A stretch of 64,000 bases of DNA from Methanomassiliicoccaceae archaeon DOK (GCA_009911715.1 CP047880.1:1674001-1738000); one strand, 5' to 3'. Shown: positions 26,411-34,775, counted from the stretch's first letter. The notes: generated by a model from the letters alone, not told the origin. Translations and numbers: made by a program.

Positions 26411-27276
26411 GTGACTGGATTTGGATCGTTGCGGGGATCTTGTTCATCGTCATCGGACCCCTCATAGGATGCATCCTCGCGGGAATAGACAGGAAGATCG
26501 CCGCCAGGATGCAGAGCCGCAAGGGGCCGCCTGTGCTCCAGCCGTGGTACGATGTGAAGAAGTTCCTCGCCAAGGAGCAGGTCACGCCCAACAAGGTGCA
26601 GGACTTCTACGTCATGGTGTTCCTGCTGTTCACGATAGTCACTGGAGTCCTGTTCTTCACCGGGCAGGACCTGCTGCTGATCATCTTCACCCTGACGCTG
26701 TCCGAAACTTTCCTGGTCCTGGCCGCGTACTCCTCGGGTTCCGTCTACGCCCAGATCGGGGCACAGAGGGAGCTGTACGTCGCCATGGCCTACGAGCCGA
26801 TCATCCTGCTGATGGCCATCTGCTACTACCTGGAGACGGGCAGCTTCAATGTGGCTGACATCGCGGAGAGCGGGTCGATGGCGTTCGTCCCGCTGCTCGG
26901 TGTGTTCCTGGCGTTCCTGTTCGGACTGACGATGAAGCTCAGGAAGTCCCCGTTCGACCTCAGCCTCTCCCACCACGCCCACCAGGACATCGTGAGGGGA
27001 ATGGCGACCGAGTTCAGCGGAAGGACCTACGCGTCCCTCGAGATCGCCCACTGGTACGAGTCGATCATGCTCCTGGGCATGATGGCCCTGTTCTTCGCGG
27101 ACGGCACATGGGTCGGAGCGGTTGTCGGAATAATCATCGCCCTGCTGGCATGGATCCTGGAGACCTGGATAGACAACGGTTTCGCCAGGATGAAGTGGCA
27201 GACCGCACTGAAGAGCGGATGGGTGATCGGACTGATACTCGGAGTCGGCAACGTGGCCGTGCTCCTTCTGATATGA
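26407..27276 (+). CDS. echB: Energy-converting hydrogenase Ech, subunit B (NuoH-like)
   Basis: A 289-residue membrane subunit of the NuoH/HycD family that anchors the hydrophilic arm and helps form the ion path. The opening DRKIAARMQSRKGPPVLQPW is the conserved loop that contacts the small subunit. LRKSPFDLSLSHHAHQDIVRG corresponds to the NuoH Glu/Asp-rich loop. About eight helices are predicted. It overlaps echA by 4 bp and precedes echC by 10 bp. Confidence 0.94.
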   Translation: MSDWIWIVAGILFIVIGPLIGCILAGIDRKIAARMQSRKGPPVLQPWYDVKKFLAKEQVTPNKVQDFYVMVFLLFTIVTGVLFFTGQDLLLIIFTLTLSETFLVLAAYSSGSVYAQIGAQRELYVAMAYEPIILLMAICYYLETGSFNVADIAESGSMAFVPLLGVFLAFLFGLTMKLRKSPFDLSLSHHAHQDIVRGMATEFSGRTYASLEIAHWYESIMLLGMMALFFADGTWVGAVVGIIIALLAWILETWIDNGFARMKWQTALKSGWVIGLILGVGNVAVLLLI

Positions 27277-27286
27277 GGCGATCTGT

Positions 27287-27730
27287 ATGTCTGGAACAAC
27301 GAAATCACCATGGATAATGCACTACGACGCCTCGAGCTGCAACGGATGCGACATCGAGGTGCTCGCCTGCCTCACCCCCGTCTACGACGTGGAGAGGTTC
27401 GGCGTGATCAACACCGGCGATCCCAAGCAGGCGGACATATTCCTGATCACGGGTGCCGTGAACGACCAGAACAAGGAGGTCGTGAAACAGCTCTACGACC
27501 AGATGCCCGAGCCCAAGGTCGTCGTCGCGGTCGGCATCTGCGCCTGCTCCGGCGGGATCTTCAGGGACTGCTACAACATAATCGGAGGGGTCGACAAGAT
27601 CATCCCGGTGGATGTCTACGTCCCCGGGTGCGCCGCCAGGCCCGAAGCGATCATAGACGGGGTCGTCAAGGGACTCGACGTCCTCGAGAAGAAACGCCTT
27701 AAGCTCCGCGAGAAGGAGGGGAAGAAATGA
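27287..27730 (+). CDS. echC: Ech hydrogenase small subunit C (NuoB-like)
   Basis: A 147-residue electron-transfer subunit that holds the proximal [4Fe-4S] cluster next to the NiFe site. Its likely ligands are Cys18 and Cys21 (SSCNGCDIEV), one of Cys85/Cys87 (GICACSGG), and Cys115 (VPGCAARPE), the usual NuoB-family pattern. It lacks the extra clusters of classical uptake-hydrogenase small subunits, as expected for group 4. Its TGA overlaps the echD start. Confidence 0.95.
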   Translation: MSGTTKSPWIMHYDASSCNGCDIEVLACLTPVYDVERFGVINTGDPKQADIFLITGAVNDQNKEVVKQLYDQMPEPKVVVAVGICACSGGIFRDCYNIIGGVDKIIPVDVYVPGCAARPEAIIDGVVKGLDVLEKKRLKLREKEGKK

Positions 27731-28101
27731 CCGAAGAAACCAAACAGACGTTCGAGACGGTCTCCCCCGAGGACATCCCGGGGATGGCTGAGAATCTGAA
27801 GTCCGAGGGATACAGACTGGTGCAGCTCTGCGGAGTGACCAAGGAGGGCCACACGGAGATCCTGTACAGCTTCGACAAGGATTTCGCCATCAGGAACCTG
27901 AAGGTTGCCGTCCCGTTCGGACAGACCGTTGGAAGCATCACGCCCTGGTACTGGGCCGCGTTCGTATACGAGAACGAGGTCCACGACCTCTTCGACGTCG
28001 AGTTCACCGACAGCAAGCTGGACTACAAGGGCAACTTCTTCCGCATGAGCTGCAAGGCTCCGTGGAAGGGGCCCGAGGCCGCACCGAAGGAGGGATCCTG
28101 A
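27727..28101 (+). CDS. echD: Ech hydrogenase subunit D (NuoC-like)
   Basis: A 124-residue subunit equivalent to NuoC (30-kDa subunit). The recognisable segment is the middle-to-end VGSITPWYWAAFVYENEVHD followed by LFDVEF and LDYKGNFFR. It carries no cofactor and packs against EchE. The last base of its stop is the first base of the echE start, so translation is coupled. Confidence 0.9.
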   Translation: MTEETKQTFETVSPEDIPGMAENLKSEGYRLVQLCGVTKEGHTEILYSFDKDFAIRNLKVAVPFGQTVGSITPWYWAAFVYENEVHDLFDVEFTDSKLDYKGNFFRMSCKAPWKGPEAAPKEGS

Positions 28102-29180
28102 TGGGAAAGAGAACGATCGTCCCGTTCGGCCCTCAGCACCCCGCACTCCCCGAACCGGTCCACCTGGACCTGGAGCTCGAGGATGAGACCGTCGTGCGCG
28201 CCATCCCCTCGATAGGGTACGTGCACCGCGGACTCGAGAAGCTGGCTGAGAAGAGGGACTACAACGACATGATCTACGTCATGGAGAGGGTCTGCGGGAT
28301 CTGCAGCTTCGGCCACGGCTGGGGCTACGCCGGAGCCGTGGAGGGCCTGATGAGCGTCCAGATCCCGGACAGGGCCGAATGCCTGAGGATCATGTTCCAT
28401 GAGCTGTCCAGGGTCCACAGCCATCTGCTGTGGCTGGGACTCCTGGCCGACGGACTCGGGTTCGACAGCCTGTTCATGCACTGCTGGAGAATCAGGGAGA
28501 GGGTCCTGGACGTCTTCGAGGCAATCACCGGCGGAAGGGTGGTCATGTCCTTCTGCAAGGTCGGCGGGGTCAGGAAGGACCTCACACCGGAGATGCTCAA
28601 GATGGTCAAGGACACCTGCGACATGATCGAGGACGAGATGAGGAAAACCGGCCTGGTGTTCATGAAGGACACATCAGTCAGGAACAGGCTGTGTGGAACC
28701 GGCGTCCTGAGCCGCGAGGACATCATAGACCTGAGCGCCGTCGGTCCCGTCGCCAGAGGATCCGGCGTCAACAACGACGTCAGGTCCGCCAACCCCATGT
28801 ACAGGGACCTGGGATTCTCCCCTGTCCTGTACGACGACGGCGACTGCTGGTCCAGGTGCATGGTCAGGGTGGACGAGATCATGCAGTCCCTCGACATGAT
28901 CAGGAACGCTGTCAGAGACCTGCCCGACGGCGATGTGTCCGTTCCCGTCAAGGGCAACGCGCCCGTGGGAGACTATGTCTTCCGCGTGGAGCAGCCCCGC
29001 GGGGAGGGATTCTACTACGTGCAGGGCAACGGATCCAAGTTCCTGAGCCGTGCGAGGGTCAGAACACCCACGAACATCAACATCCCCGCCATGACGAGGA
29101 TGCTGCAGGGATGCAACCTCCAGGACGTGTCCATGCTGGTCATCACCATAGATCCCTGCATCAGCTGCACGGAGCGCTGA
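28101..29180 (+). CDS. echE: Ech [NiFe]-hydrogenase large subunit E (NuoD-like)
   Basis: A 359-residue catalytic subunit. The four Ni ligands form the two canonical motifs: Cys65/Cys68 in ERVCGICSFGH and Cys353/Cys356 in DPCISCTER. The protein ends three residues after the last Cys, so there is no C-terminal extension for a maturation protease to remove. FGPQHPALPEP and RGLEKLAEKRDY match NuoD-type large subunits. It would exchange electrons with ferredoxin through EchF/EchC and couple H2 evolution or uptake to ion transport. HypC at 2140 is the likely insertion chaperone. Confidence 0.96.
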   Translation: MGKRTIVPFGPQHPALPEPVHLDLELEDETVVRAIPSIGYVHRGLEKLAEKRDYNDMIYVMERVCGICSFGHGWGYAGAVEGLMSVQIPDRAECLRIMFHELSRVHSHLLWLGLLADGLGFDSLFMHCWRIRERVLDVFEAITGGRVVMSFCKVGGVRKDLTPEMLKMVKDTCDMIEDEMRKTGLVFMKDTSVRNRLCGTGVLSREDIIDLSAVGPVARGSGVNNDVRSANPMYRDLGFSPVLYDDGDCWSRCMVRVDEIMQSLDMIRNAVRDLPDGDVSVPVKGNAPVGDYVFRVEQPRGEGFYYVQGNGSKFLSRARVRTPTNINIPAMTRMLQGCNLQDVSMLVITIDPCISCTER

Positions 29181-29184
29181 TAGC

Positions 29185-29547
29185 ATGGCCGTGATGAAGT
29201 TCGGCGGCAGGCTGATCCGCAACCTGTTCTCCAAGCCGGAGACCAGGTTGTACCCGTCGGTTCCCAGGGAGTATCCCGAGAGGAGCAGGGGGCACATCGA
29301 GTTCGACCCCTCCAACTGCATAACGTGCAACATCTGCGGGAAGAAGTGCCCCACCGATGCGATCAAGGTCGATAAGGGGGCCAGGACACTGACGATAGAC
29401 AGGATGAGCTGCATACAGTGCGGTTACTGCGTCGAGTCCTGTCCGAAGAAGTGCCTGAGCATCCTTCCGGGATACACGGCCCCCAGTGCCGAGAAGGTCA
29501 TCGAGACGTTCCCAATCCCGGAGAAACCGAAGGAAGAAAACCAGTGA
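29185..29547 (+). CDS. echF: Ech hydrogenase subunit F, 2x[4Fe-4S] ferredoxin (NuoI-like)
   Basis: A 120-residue polyferredoxin-like subunit with two CxxCxxCxxxCP motifs (CITCNICGKKCP and CIQCGYCVESCP). It connects soluble ferredoxin with EchC. The N-terminal basic and amphipathic stretch probably lies against the membrane part. It is last of the ech operon, 4 bp after echE, and is followed by a hairpin and T-run. Confidence 0.95.
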   Translation: MAVMKFGGRLIRNLFSKPETRLYPSVPREYPERSRGHIEFDPSNCITCNICGKKCPTDAIKVDKGARTLTIDRMSCIQCGYCVESCPKKCLSILPGYTAPSAEKVIETFPIPEKPKEENQ

Positions 29548-29554
29548 ACAAACA

Positions 29555-29574
29555 GGGGGTCCGCGAGGACCTCC
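29555..29574 (+). terminator. Terminator of the ech operon
   Basis: An 8-bp stem GGGGGTCC / GGACCTCC with one G-T pair and a GCGA loop is followed by TTTCC, 7 bp past the echF stop. It marks the edge of the AT-rich island. Confidence 0.6.
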
Positions 29575-29661
29575 TTTCCACACTATATCTTGGTCCATGC
29601 GATTTGGTTCCAAACCACGAGTTTTGTCCGCAAACCCTCAGAACTCTGCTTCATTTTAGAA

Positions 29662-29748
29662 TAGGTGTATTTTCAATAGAGATTGTTATCACTATAGGTG
29701 TAACGTTCATTGATAAAATTTTTAAAATAGGTGTTGTTATTTAACAAC
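29662..29748 (+). promoter_or_regulatory. Repeat-rich promoter of the AT-rich ATPase gene
   Basis: Three direct copies of ATAGGTGT start at 29662, 29695 and 29727 (spacing 33 and 32 bp). A TATA-like TTTTTAAAAT lies at 29719-29728, and a palindrome GTTGTTATTTAACAAC (7-bp arms, 29733-29748) sits over the expected transcription start, 8 bp before the ATG at 29757. This looks like an operator region. Confidence 0.5.
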
Positions 29749-29756
29749 TAAATATC

Positions 29757-31103
29757 ATGGCGGCATTCAGAAGGAAGATATACACAAAAATGCTGGATTG
29801 GAAAGACAGATACAGCAACAAATATGCGCTACTCATCGAAGGCGCTCGTCGCGTCGGTAAAACAACGATAGTCGAGGAGTTTGCAAAAAAAGAGTATGAG
29901 AGCTACCTCCTGATTGACTTCACCACAGCCACTGATGAGACCAAACAGTGGTTCAAAGACTATTCAGACGACCTTGACACCCTGTTCCGCCAGCTTCAAT
30001 TCAGATACAGCACAGCGTTGAAAAAAGGAAAGAGCGTCGTCATATTCGATGAGGTACAGGCATTCCCACCCGCCAGACAGCTCATCAAGCACCTTGTCAA
30101 GGATGGACGTTACAGCTACATTGAGACAGGTTCTCTCATATCGTTTAAACAGAACGTAGAAGGAATCCTCATCCCATCTGAAGAGATGCGCATACAGATG
30201 CATCCGTTGGACTTTGAAGAATTCCTGTGGGCTCAGGGAGACGTCACGACGGTAGACCTCCTTAGAGAATCGTTCATGTCCCTCACTCCTCTGGGGAACT
30301 CGGTACACAAACATCTGATGAGGAAGTACACCACGTACATGTTGGTCGGAGGCATGCCTCAGGCGGTAGAGGCGTTCGTTGAAAGCAACAATTTCGATGA
30401 AGTCGAAACCGTGAAAAGGACGATCATTGACCTGTACAGGGATGATACTGTCAAATTCAAATCGGACAAAGGCTCTAAAGCAAGACGCATTTTGGACCGT
30501 ATACCCGCACTTCTGTCCAAGCATGACAAACGCTTCTCACCATCGCAATTGAAAAAGGGCTCCAGAACCCGCGAATACTTCGACTCAGTGGTATGGCTCG
30601 GAGAATCAAAGATGGTGAACGTCTGCCATGACGTGTCCGATCCAGGACCGGCCATGGGACTGAGCATCAATGATCACTCCTTCAAGCTGTACATGCTTGA
30701 TACGGGGCTTCTGATCTCTGCATCATTTCTGTCTAACGTAGACACCTACTCAGAACTCTACGACATGATGTTGAGAGGAAAGCTGAATGTCAACAAAGGG
30801 ATGCTGCTGGAAAACATGGTTGCACAGGAACTCGTGGCAAAGAACTACGAACTTCTATTCTGCAGATTCCTGGTGGAGGAGACAAACAACCCACAGGAGG
30901 TAGATTTCCTTCTTGTGAAGGATGGCAAAGTCCTGCCGGTAGAGGTCAAATCTGGGGCAAGCTCGACAAGCCACATATCCCTGGACAGATTCCTCACCAA
31001 ATACAAGTCTGTCGCAGACCATGCCTATGTGATTCACACCAAAGACCTCCGTGTCGACGGGAACATCACATATCTACCAGCATACATGACCATGTTCATC
31101 TAA
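29757..31103 (+). CDS. P-loop ATPase with DUF4143-type C-terminal domain
   Basis: A 448-residue AAA-type ATPase of the AAA_14/DUF4143 family. Walker A is EGARRVGKTT, Walker B is VVIFDEVQ, and IETGSLISF is a sensor-like strand; winged-helix and DUF4143 parts follow. A complete PD-(D/E)XK-like core lies near the end (PQEVDFLLVKD, then LPVEVKSGA). The gene is clearly richer in A/T, and in AAA, ATA and GAA codons, than its neighbours, which suggests recent acquisition. It has its own repeat-rich promoter and ends in TAA. Cellular role is unknown; many relatives occur as variable, patchily distributed genes. Confidence 0.85.
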   Translation: MAAFRRKIYTKMLDWKDRYSNKYALLIEGARRVGKTTIVEEFAKKEYESYLLIDFTTATDETKQWFKDYSDDLDTLFRQLQFRYSTALKKGKSVVIFDEVQAFPPARQLIKHLVKDGRYSYIETGSLISFKQNVEGILIPSEEMRIQMHPLDFEEFLWAQGDVTTVDLLRESFMSLTPLGNSVHKHLMRKYTTYMLVGGMPQAVEAFVESNNFDEVETVKRTIIDLYRDDTVKFKSDKGSKARRILDRIPALLSKHDKRFSPSQLKKGSRTREYFDSVVWLGESKMVNVCHDVSDPGPAMGLSINDHSFKLYMLDTGLLISASFLSNVDTYSELYDMMLRGKLNVNKGMLLENMVAQELVAKNYELLFCRFLVEETNNPQEVDFLLVKDGKVLPVEVKSGASSTSHISLDRFLTKYKSVADHAYVIHTKDLRVDGNITYLPAYMTMFI

Positions 31104-31106
31104 TTA

Positions 31107-31151
31107 TTAGGTATTCCTAAACTATAAATACTCAGTTTAGGTTATCCTAAA
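31107..31151. promoter_or_regulatory. Two DtxR/IdeR-like iron boxes flanking the flavodoxin TATA box
   Basis: TTAGGTATTCCTAA (31107-31120) and TTTAGGTTATCCTAAA (31136-31151) are palindromes with identical TTAGG/CCTAA arms, like DtxR/IdeR-family operators. A TATA box CTATAAAT (31122-31129) lies between them. The second box ends 2 bp before the flavodoxin ATG, so a bound repressor would cover both TATA and start site. Confidence 0.72.
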
Positions 31152-31153
31152 TT

Positions 31154-31579
31154 ATGTCGAACGTAGCAGTCGTCTATTGGAGCGACACCGGGAACACCGA
31201 AGCCATGGCCAAATTCGTGGCCGAGGGAATCCAGTCGGCCGGTGGCAGTGCAGAGATCATCACCGCGGACAACTTCGGACCCGACAGGGTGTCCGCCTAC
31301 GACGCGATAGCGTTCGGGTGCCCCGCTATGGGCGACGAGATCCTCGAGGAGGACATCTTCGAACCCATGTTCACAGCTGTGGAGGGACTGCTCTTCGGCA
31401 AGAAGGTCGGGATCTTCGGATCCTATGACTGGGGCGACGGACAGTGGATGAGGGACTGGGCGGACAGATGCAGGGCCGCCGGCGCGGACCTCGCGAACGA
31501 CGGCGTCATCGCCAACCTCTATCCGAACGATACGGAAGCCGAGGACTGCAGAAAGCTCGGAGCCATGATGTGCTCATGA
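31154..31579 (+). CDS. Flavodoxin
   Basis: A 141-residue short-chain flavodoxin that binds FMN and can replace ferredoxin as a one- or two-electron carrier. The phosphate loop WSDTGNTEAMA, the first aromatic loop near GCPAMGDE and the second near GSYDWGDGQW are in the expected order. The iron-box-like palindromes around its promoter fit induction under iron starvation, when [4Fe-4S] ferredoxin is limiting. This is relevant beside a ferredoxin-linked Ech hydrogenase. The transcript is probably nearly leaderless. Confidence 0.94.
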   Translation: MSNVAVVYWSDTGNTEAMAKFVAEGIQSAGGSAEIITADNFGPDRVSAYDAIAFGCPAMGDEILEEDIFEPMFTAVEGLLFGKKVGIFGSYDWGDGQWMRDWADRCRAAGADLANDGVIANLYPNDTEAEDCRKLGAMMCS

Positions 31580-31689
31580 CACTAGACATTCGCCAGCTGG
31601 CGAGAGGAAAGGGGATGTCGGCGGACTACGACATGCCCGAGGATGGGAAGAACGAGGAACTGAGGGAGGTGGACATAAGGAGACTGTGA
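31576..31689 (+). CDS. 37-residue protein coupled to flavodoxin
   Basis: A short frame whose ATG overlaps the flavodoxin stop (ATGA). It encodes MTLDIRQLARGKGMSADYDM and then a charged tail ending in VDIRRL, and stops with TGA. The charged composition and overlap suggest a real coupled peptide, but there is no family match I recognise. It could also be a chance extension. Confidence 0.4.
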   Translation: MTLDIRQLARGKGMSADYDMPEDGKNEELREVDIRRL

Positions 31690-31717
31690 AACAAGCAAGC
31701 CGATACTCACATCACTC

Positions 31718-31766
31718 GCACCCGGCCACAATCATTGCCGTTACCTAGTATCACCCGGCCGGGTGC
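31718..31766. repeat. Long inverted repeat with an internal palindrome
   Basis: GCACCCGGCC (31718-31727) is matched by a perfect inverted copy GGCCGGGTGC (31757-31766). The second arm is itself part of the palindrome ACCCGGCCGGGT (31753-31764). It lies between convergent flavodoxin and nitrilase genes, so it is a terminator or a protein-binding site. Confidence 0.5.
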
Positions 31767-31788
31767 AACACCTGATGTCCCCCAAACC

Positions 31789-32595
31789 TCATCTGAAGTA
31801 GATCTCCGGACGCCTTTTGTCCAGGAAGTACACATCCTTCATAGACACGTACCCCTCCGCCCTGATTACCTCCAGCGGCTCCGGATCGAGATCCGCGGTC
31901 ACGATGCACTCGCCGGAGAAGTCCTCCGCGAGCTTGTTGCCCCTGGCGTCGTAGATGATGGCTCCTCCACCCAGTTCCGTGCCGGACCCCGTGGGGCCGT
32001 ATCCGTTGCACGCCCCCACATAGACCGTGTTGTCGTAGGCCCTCGCGGGCAGGATCCTGTCCCATGACGACCTCCTGCGCTCGCCTCCGAGATTGGACGC
32101 GAAGGGCATGAGGATTATGTCCGCTCCCTTCAGCGCGTATGTGCATGAGATCTCCGGAAAATGCGCCTCCCAGCAGATCTGCACTCCCAGAACCGCCTTC
32201 GACGTGCGGATGACATCGAGTCTGTCTCCCGAGACCATGACTCCTGCCTCCCTCTCTCCGAGATGGGTCTTGCGGTACACGCCCAGGACCCTTCCGCCCT
32301 CGACGACCGCCTGAGCTATGCTGGGCCCATGGTCCACGAACCCGAAGCAGATGCAGACGCCTGACTCACGGGATTTGTCCACCACCGCTCCGACCGCGGG
32401 GGAATCGATAGACATGACCGCATCGGCGCTGCCTGGCATGGAGTATCCGGATAGGCAGAGTTCCGGGAAGCAGACGATGTCGGCACCCCCGGACACGGCG
32501 GAGTCGCATAGTGCCAACATCCTCGAGAGGTTGCCCTCGGCATCCCCAAGGGCCGAGTTCATCGACACCATGGAGAGGCGCACAGGCTCCATCAT
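31789..32595 (-). CDS. Carbon-nitrogen hydrolase (nitrilase superfamily)
   Basis: A 268-residue amidase-type enzyme with the full Glu-Lys-Cys triad: Glu45 in [10 protein letters not shown], Lys109 in [10 protein letters not shown], and Cys141 in [12 protein letters not shown]. The substrate cannot be read; candidates are N-carbamoyl or omega-amide compounds. The C-terminus IYFR is short but the fold is complete. Its start overlaps the stop of the upstream hexapeptide acetyltransferase by 4 bp, so the two may act on one metabolite or a modified polyamine-like substrate. Confidence 0.9.
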   Translation of the reverse strand: MMEPVRLSMVSMNSALGDAEGNLSRMLALCDSAVSGGADIVCFPELCLSGYSMPGSADAVMSIDSPAVGAVVDKSRESGVCICFGFVDHGPSIAQAVVEGGRVLGVYRKTHLGEREAGVMVSGDRLDVIRTSKAVLGVQICWEAHFPEISCTYALKGADIILMPFASNLGGERRRSSWDRILPARAYDNTVYVGACNGYGPTGSGTELGGGAIIYDARGNKLAEDFSGECIVTADLDPEPLEVIRAEGYVSMKDVYFLDKRRPEIYFR

Positions 32596-33149
32596 ACCGC
32601 CCCTATGCTCCTGGCGGGGACACCGACGTATGTCTCCCCGGCCGGAACGTCCTTCGTCACCACCGCGCCGGCGCCGATGATGGCGCCTTCACCGATGGTG
32701 ACTCCTGGGAGGACTATTGCGCCGGCACCGATCCAGACGTCATCCCCTATCACGATCTTCTCGGCACGTGTGACTATGTTCCGCCTCATATCCGGAGAGA
32801 ACTTGTGACTCGGGGTTACTATGCAGACCTTTGGACCTATCAGGACATGGTCCCCGATGACGACCTCGGCGCTGTCCAGGATGACGCAGTCGAAGTTGAT
32901 CAGGACGCCCCTGCCGAAGGTTATGTTCCTGCCGACGTCGCACCTGAACGTCGGATACACGGCGACATCGTCCAGCTCCTGCCCGAACAGCTCCTCCAGT
33001 ATCTCCTTCCTCCTGTCGGAGGGGGTCTGGGGGGTGTTGAACATCTCGCACAAGGTGTGAGCCCTGTTCACGGCCTCCATGAAGACACCGATGTCCTCGT
33101 CGGTCTTGCTCGTGACCATGCCGCGACGGCTGCGTTCCAGAAAATCCAT
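32592..33149 (-). CDS. Hexapeptide-repeat O-acetyltransferase (maltose/galactoside type)
   Basis: A 185-residue left-handed beta-helix acetyltransferase of the LacA/Maa/NodL group. An N-terminal helical Mac domain (about residues 1-55) is followed by hexapeptide turns and the coenzyme-binding [20 protein letters not shown] then [11 protein letters not shown]. The catalytic His is in TPSHKF. The ATG at 33149 ([11 protein letters not shown]) is chosen because it matches the start of the paralogue at 59766 (MDFDEF). An upstream ATG would add an unsupported 14-residue leader. It is translationally coupled to the nitrilase and lies downstream of the MarR-regulated efflux gene. Confidence 0.88.
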   Translation of the reverse strand: MDFLERSRRGMVTSKTDEDIGVFMEAVNRAHTLCEMFNTPQTPSDRRKEILEELFGQELDDVAVYPTFRCDVGRNITFGRGVLINFDCVILDSAEVVIGDHVLIGPKVCIVTPSHKFSPDMRRNIVTRAEKIVIGDDVWIGAGAIVLPGVTIGEGAIIGAGAVVTKDVPAGETYVGVPARSIGAV

Positions 33150-33212
33150 GAGGATGTGAAAGGGGTTTGGATAGAAAATGGGAAGGGTCACCCCTCCCGG
33201 TTTCCGTGGGGA

Positions 33213-34775
33213 TCACTCCTCACCGCTCTCGATCTTGTGCTTGACCGCCTCGAACTCGGGATCCTCCTCCGGCTTCTGGGCCTTGAAGAAGATTCCGACG
33301 ATCACGAGGATCAGGATAATGCATCCTCCGGCGAGGAAGGAGAAGTCGACACTGTTGCTGAACGCCGACAGGATCTGCGGCGCGTACTGGGGATACGAGA
33401 CGATGGCCTCGAGGACACCAGTGTCGTGGGGGATGCTGTTGAAGACCTCCTCGGGAAGGTAGTCGGGAACGAAGTTCATCAGCTCCCCACTGATGCGTCC
33501 GTTGATGATCATGGTGAAGATCGCGGTACCCATGGTCGTTCCGATCGACCTGATGAGGTTGACGGACGATGTCGTCATTCCCATCTCGGTGGGCTTGGAG
33601 CTGTTCTGGACTGCGGACATCACGACGGACATCATGCATCCCAGACCGAGTCCGAGGATGAAGGTTCCGATGAGGTATCTGGTCATGTACAGCTCCTGGA
33701 GGTAGTCCGCGTTACCGGCCATCTGCAGGACCATGTCGGGATCGACGGTCATGCCCGAGAGGTAGAACAGTCCCAGGAAGCACAGTATGGGTCCGACGAT
33801 GAGCCAGGGCTTGTACCCGGTCCTCTCGACGAGGGCTCCGGAGGAGATGGATGTGATCATCATTCCGGCGACCATGGCCAGGGACCATATTCCGGCTTCG
33901 AGCGTGGTCAGTCCGAAGACACCCACTGCGAGCATGTTCGTGAACATCATGGCGCCTATCATTCCGATTCCGAAGATCGCCATGAAGATGGCCGCCATGA
34001 TGACTGTCTTGTTGTGTATCAGATGGGGTGCGAGGATGGGGTCGATGGCCTTGTGCTCGACCTTCACGAACACGACGACGAGGACGATGGCGATGATGAC
34101 CATAGCGGCCGTCTCGATGCTCGCCCACTCGAACTCCTTTCCTCCGAACTCGATCAGGAGCAGGACGTCCAGGAGCAGCAGCGAGAGGAAGGCGATTCCC
34201 TTGACGTCGATGTGCTTCTCACCGTCGTTGACAGGTGTGGGGAACTTCTTGATGGTGAGGATGAACGCGATGAGCGCGAGAGGGATGTTGATGTAGAAGC
34301 ACCAGTGCCAGCTTATGGCACCCTCGATGTACCCTCCGATGAGGGGTCCGATTCCGCTTCCGACACCGAATATGGCACCGAGAATACCCTGCATCCTGGC
34401 CCTCTCACGGGGGGAGTACAGGTCCGCGACGGCAGCCGTGGCGACGGGGATCAGGATACCTCCGCCGACTCCCTGGACGGCACGGCAGACGATGAACATC
34501 TCCATGTTGGAGGACAGACCGGCGCACACAGAACCGACAGCGAAGAGCCCGAGACCGATGAGGAACAGGGGCTTCCTACCGTAGATATCAGAAAGCTTTC
34601 CCGCGATGGGGATCATGATCGTCTCGCAGAGGAGGTACGCCGTGGTCATCCAGGCATACAGGCTGAGACCGCCCAGGTCCTCCGCCAGTTTGGTTCCGAT
34701 GGTACCGACGATCGTACCGTCGAAACACGCCCCGAGCATGGCTACGCACAGACCAATCATGATGGTGTTGCGCAC
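33213..34775 (-). CDS. EmrB/QacA-type MFS multidrug efflux transporter
   Basis: A 520-residue 14-helix drug:proton antiporter of the DHA2 family. TM1 begins at NTIMIGLCVAML and has the acidic GACFDGTIV. Motif A-like GKLSDIYGRKPLF and motif C-like GVGSGIGPLIGGYI are present. The start is uncertain: the GTG at 34775 is conservative, but the frame stays open upstream, and GGGAGGG stands before a possible ATA start at 34817, adding 14 residues. A MarR regulator lies directly upstream and palindromic operators fill the spacer, so drug-inducible derepression is likely. Confidence 0.9.
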   Translation of the reverse strand: MRNTIMIGLCVAMLGACFDGTIVGTIGTKLAEDLGGLSLYAWMTTAYLLCETIMIPIAGKLSDIYGRKPLFLIGLGLFAVGSVCAGLSSNMEMFIVCRAVQGVGGGILIPVATAAVADLYSPRERARMQGILGAIFGVGSGIGPLIGGYIEGAISWHWCFYINIPLALIAFILTIKKFPTPVNDGEKHIDVKGIAFLSLLLLDVLLLIEFGGKEFEWASIETAAMVIIAIVLVVVFVKVEHKAIDPILAPHLIHNKTVIMAAIFMAIFGIGMIGAMMFTNMLAVGVFGLTTLEAGIWSLAMVAGMMITSISSGALVERTGYKPWLIVGPILCFLGLFYLSGMTVDPDMVLQMAGNADYLQELYMTRYLIGTFILGLGLGCMMSVVMSAVQNSSKPTEMGMTTSSVNLIRSIGTTMGTAIFTMIINGRISGELMNFVPDYLPEEVFNSIPHDTGVLEAIVSYPQYAPQILSAFSNSVDFSFLAGGCIILILVIVGIFFKAQKPEEDPEFEAVKHKIESGEE

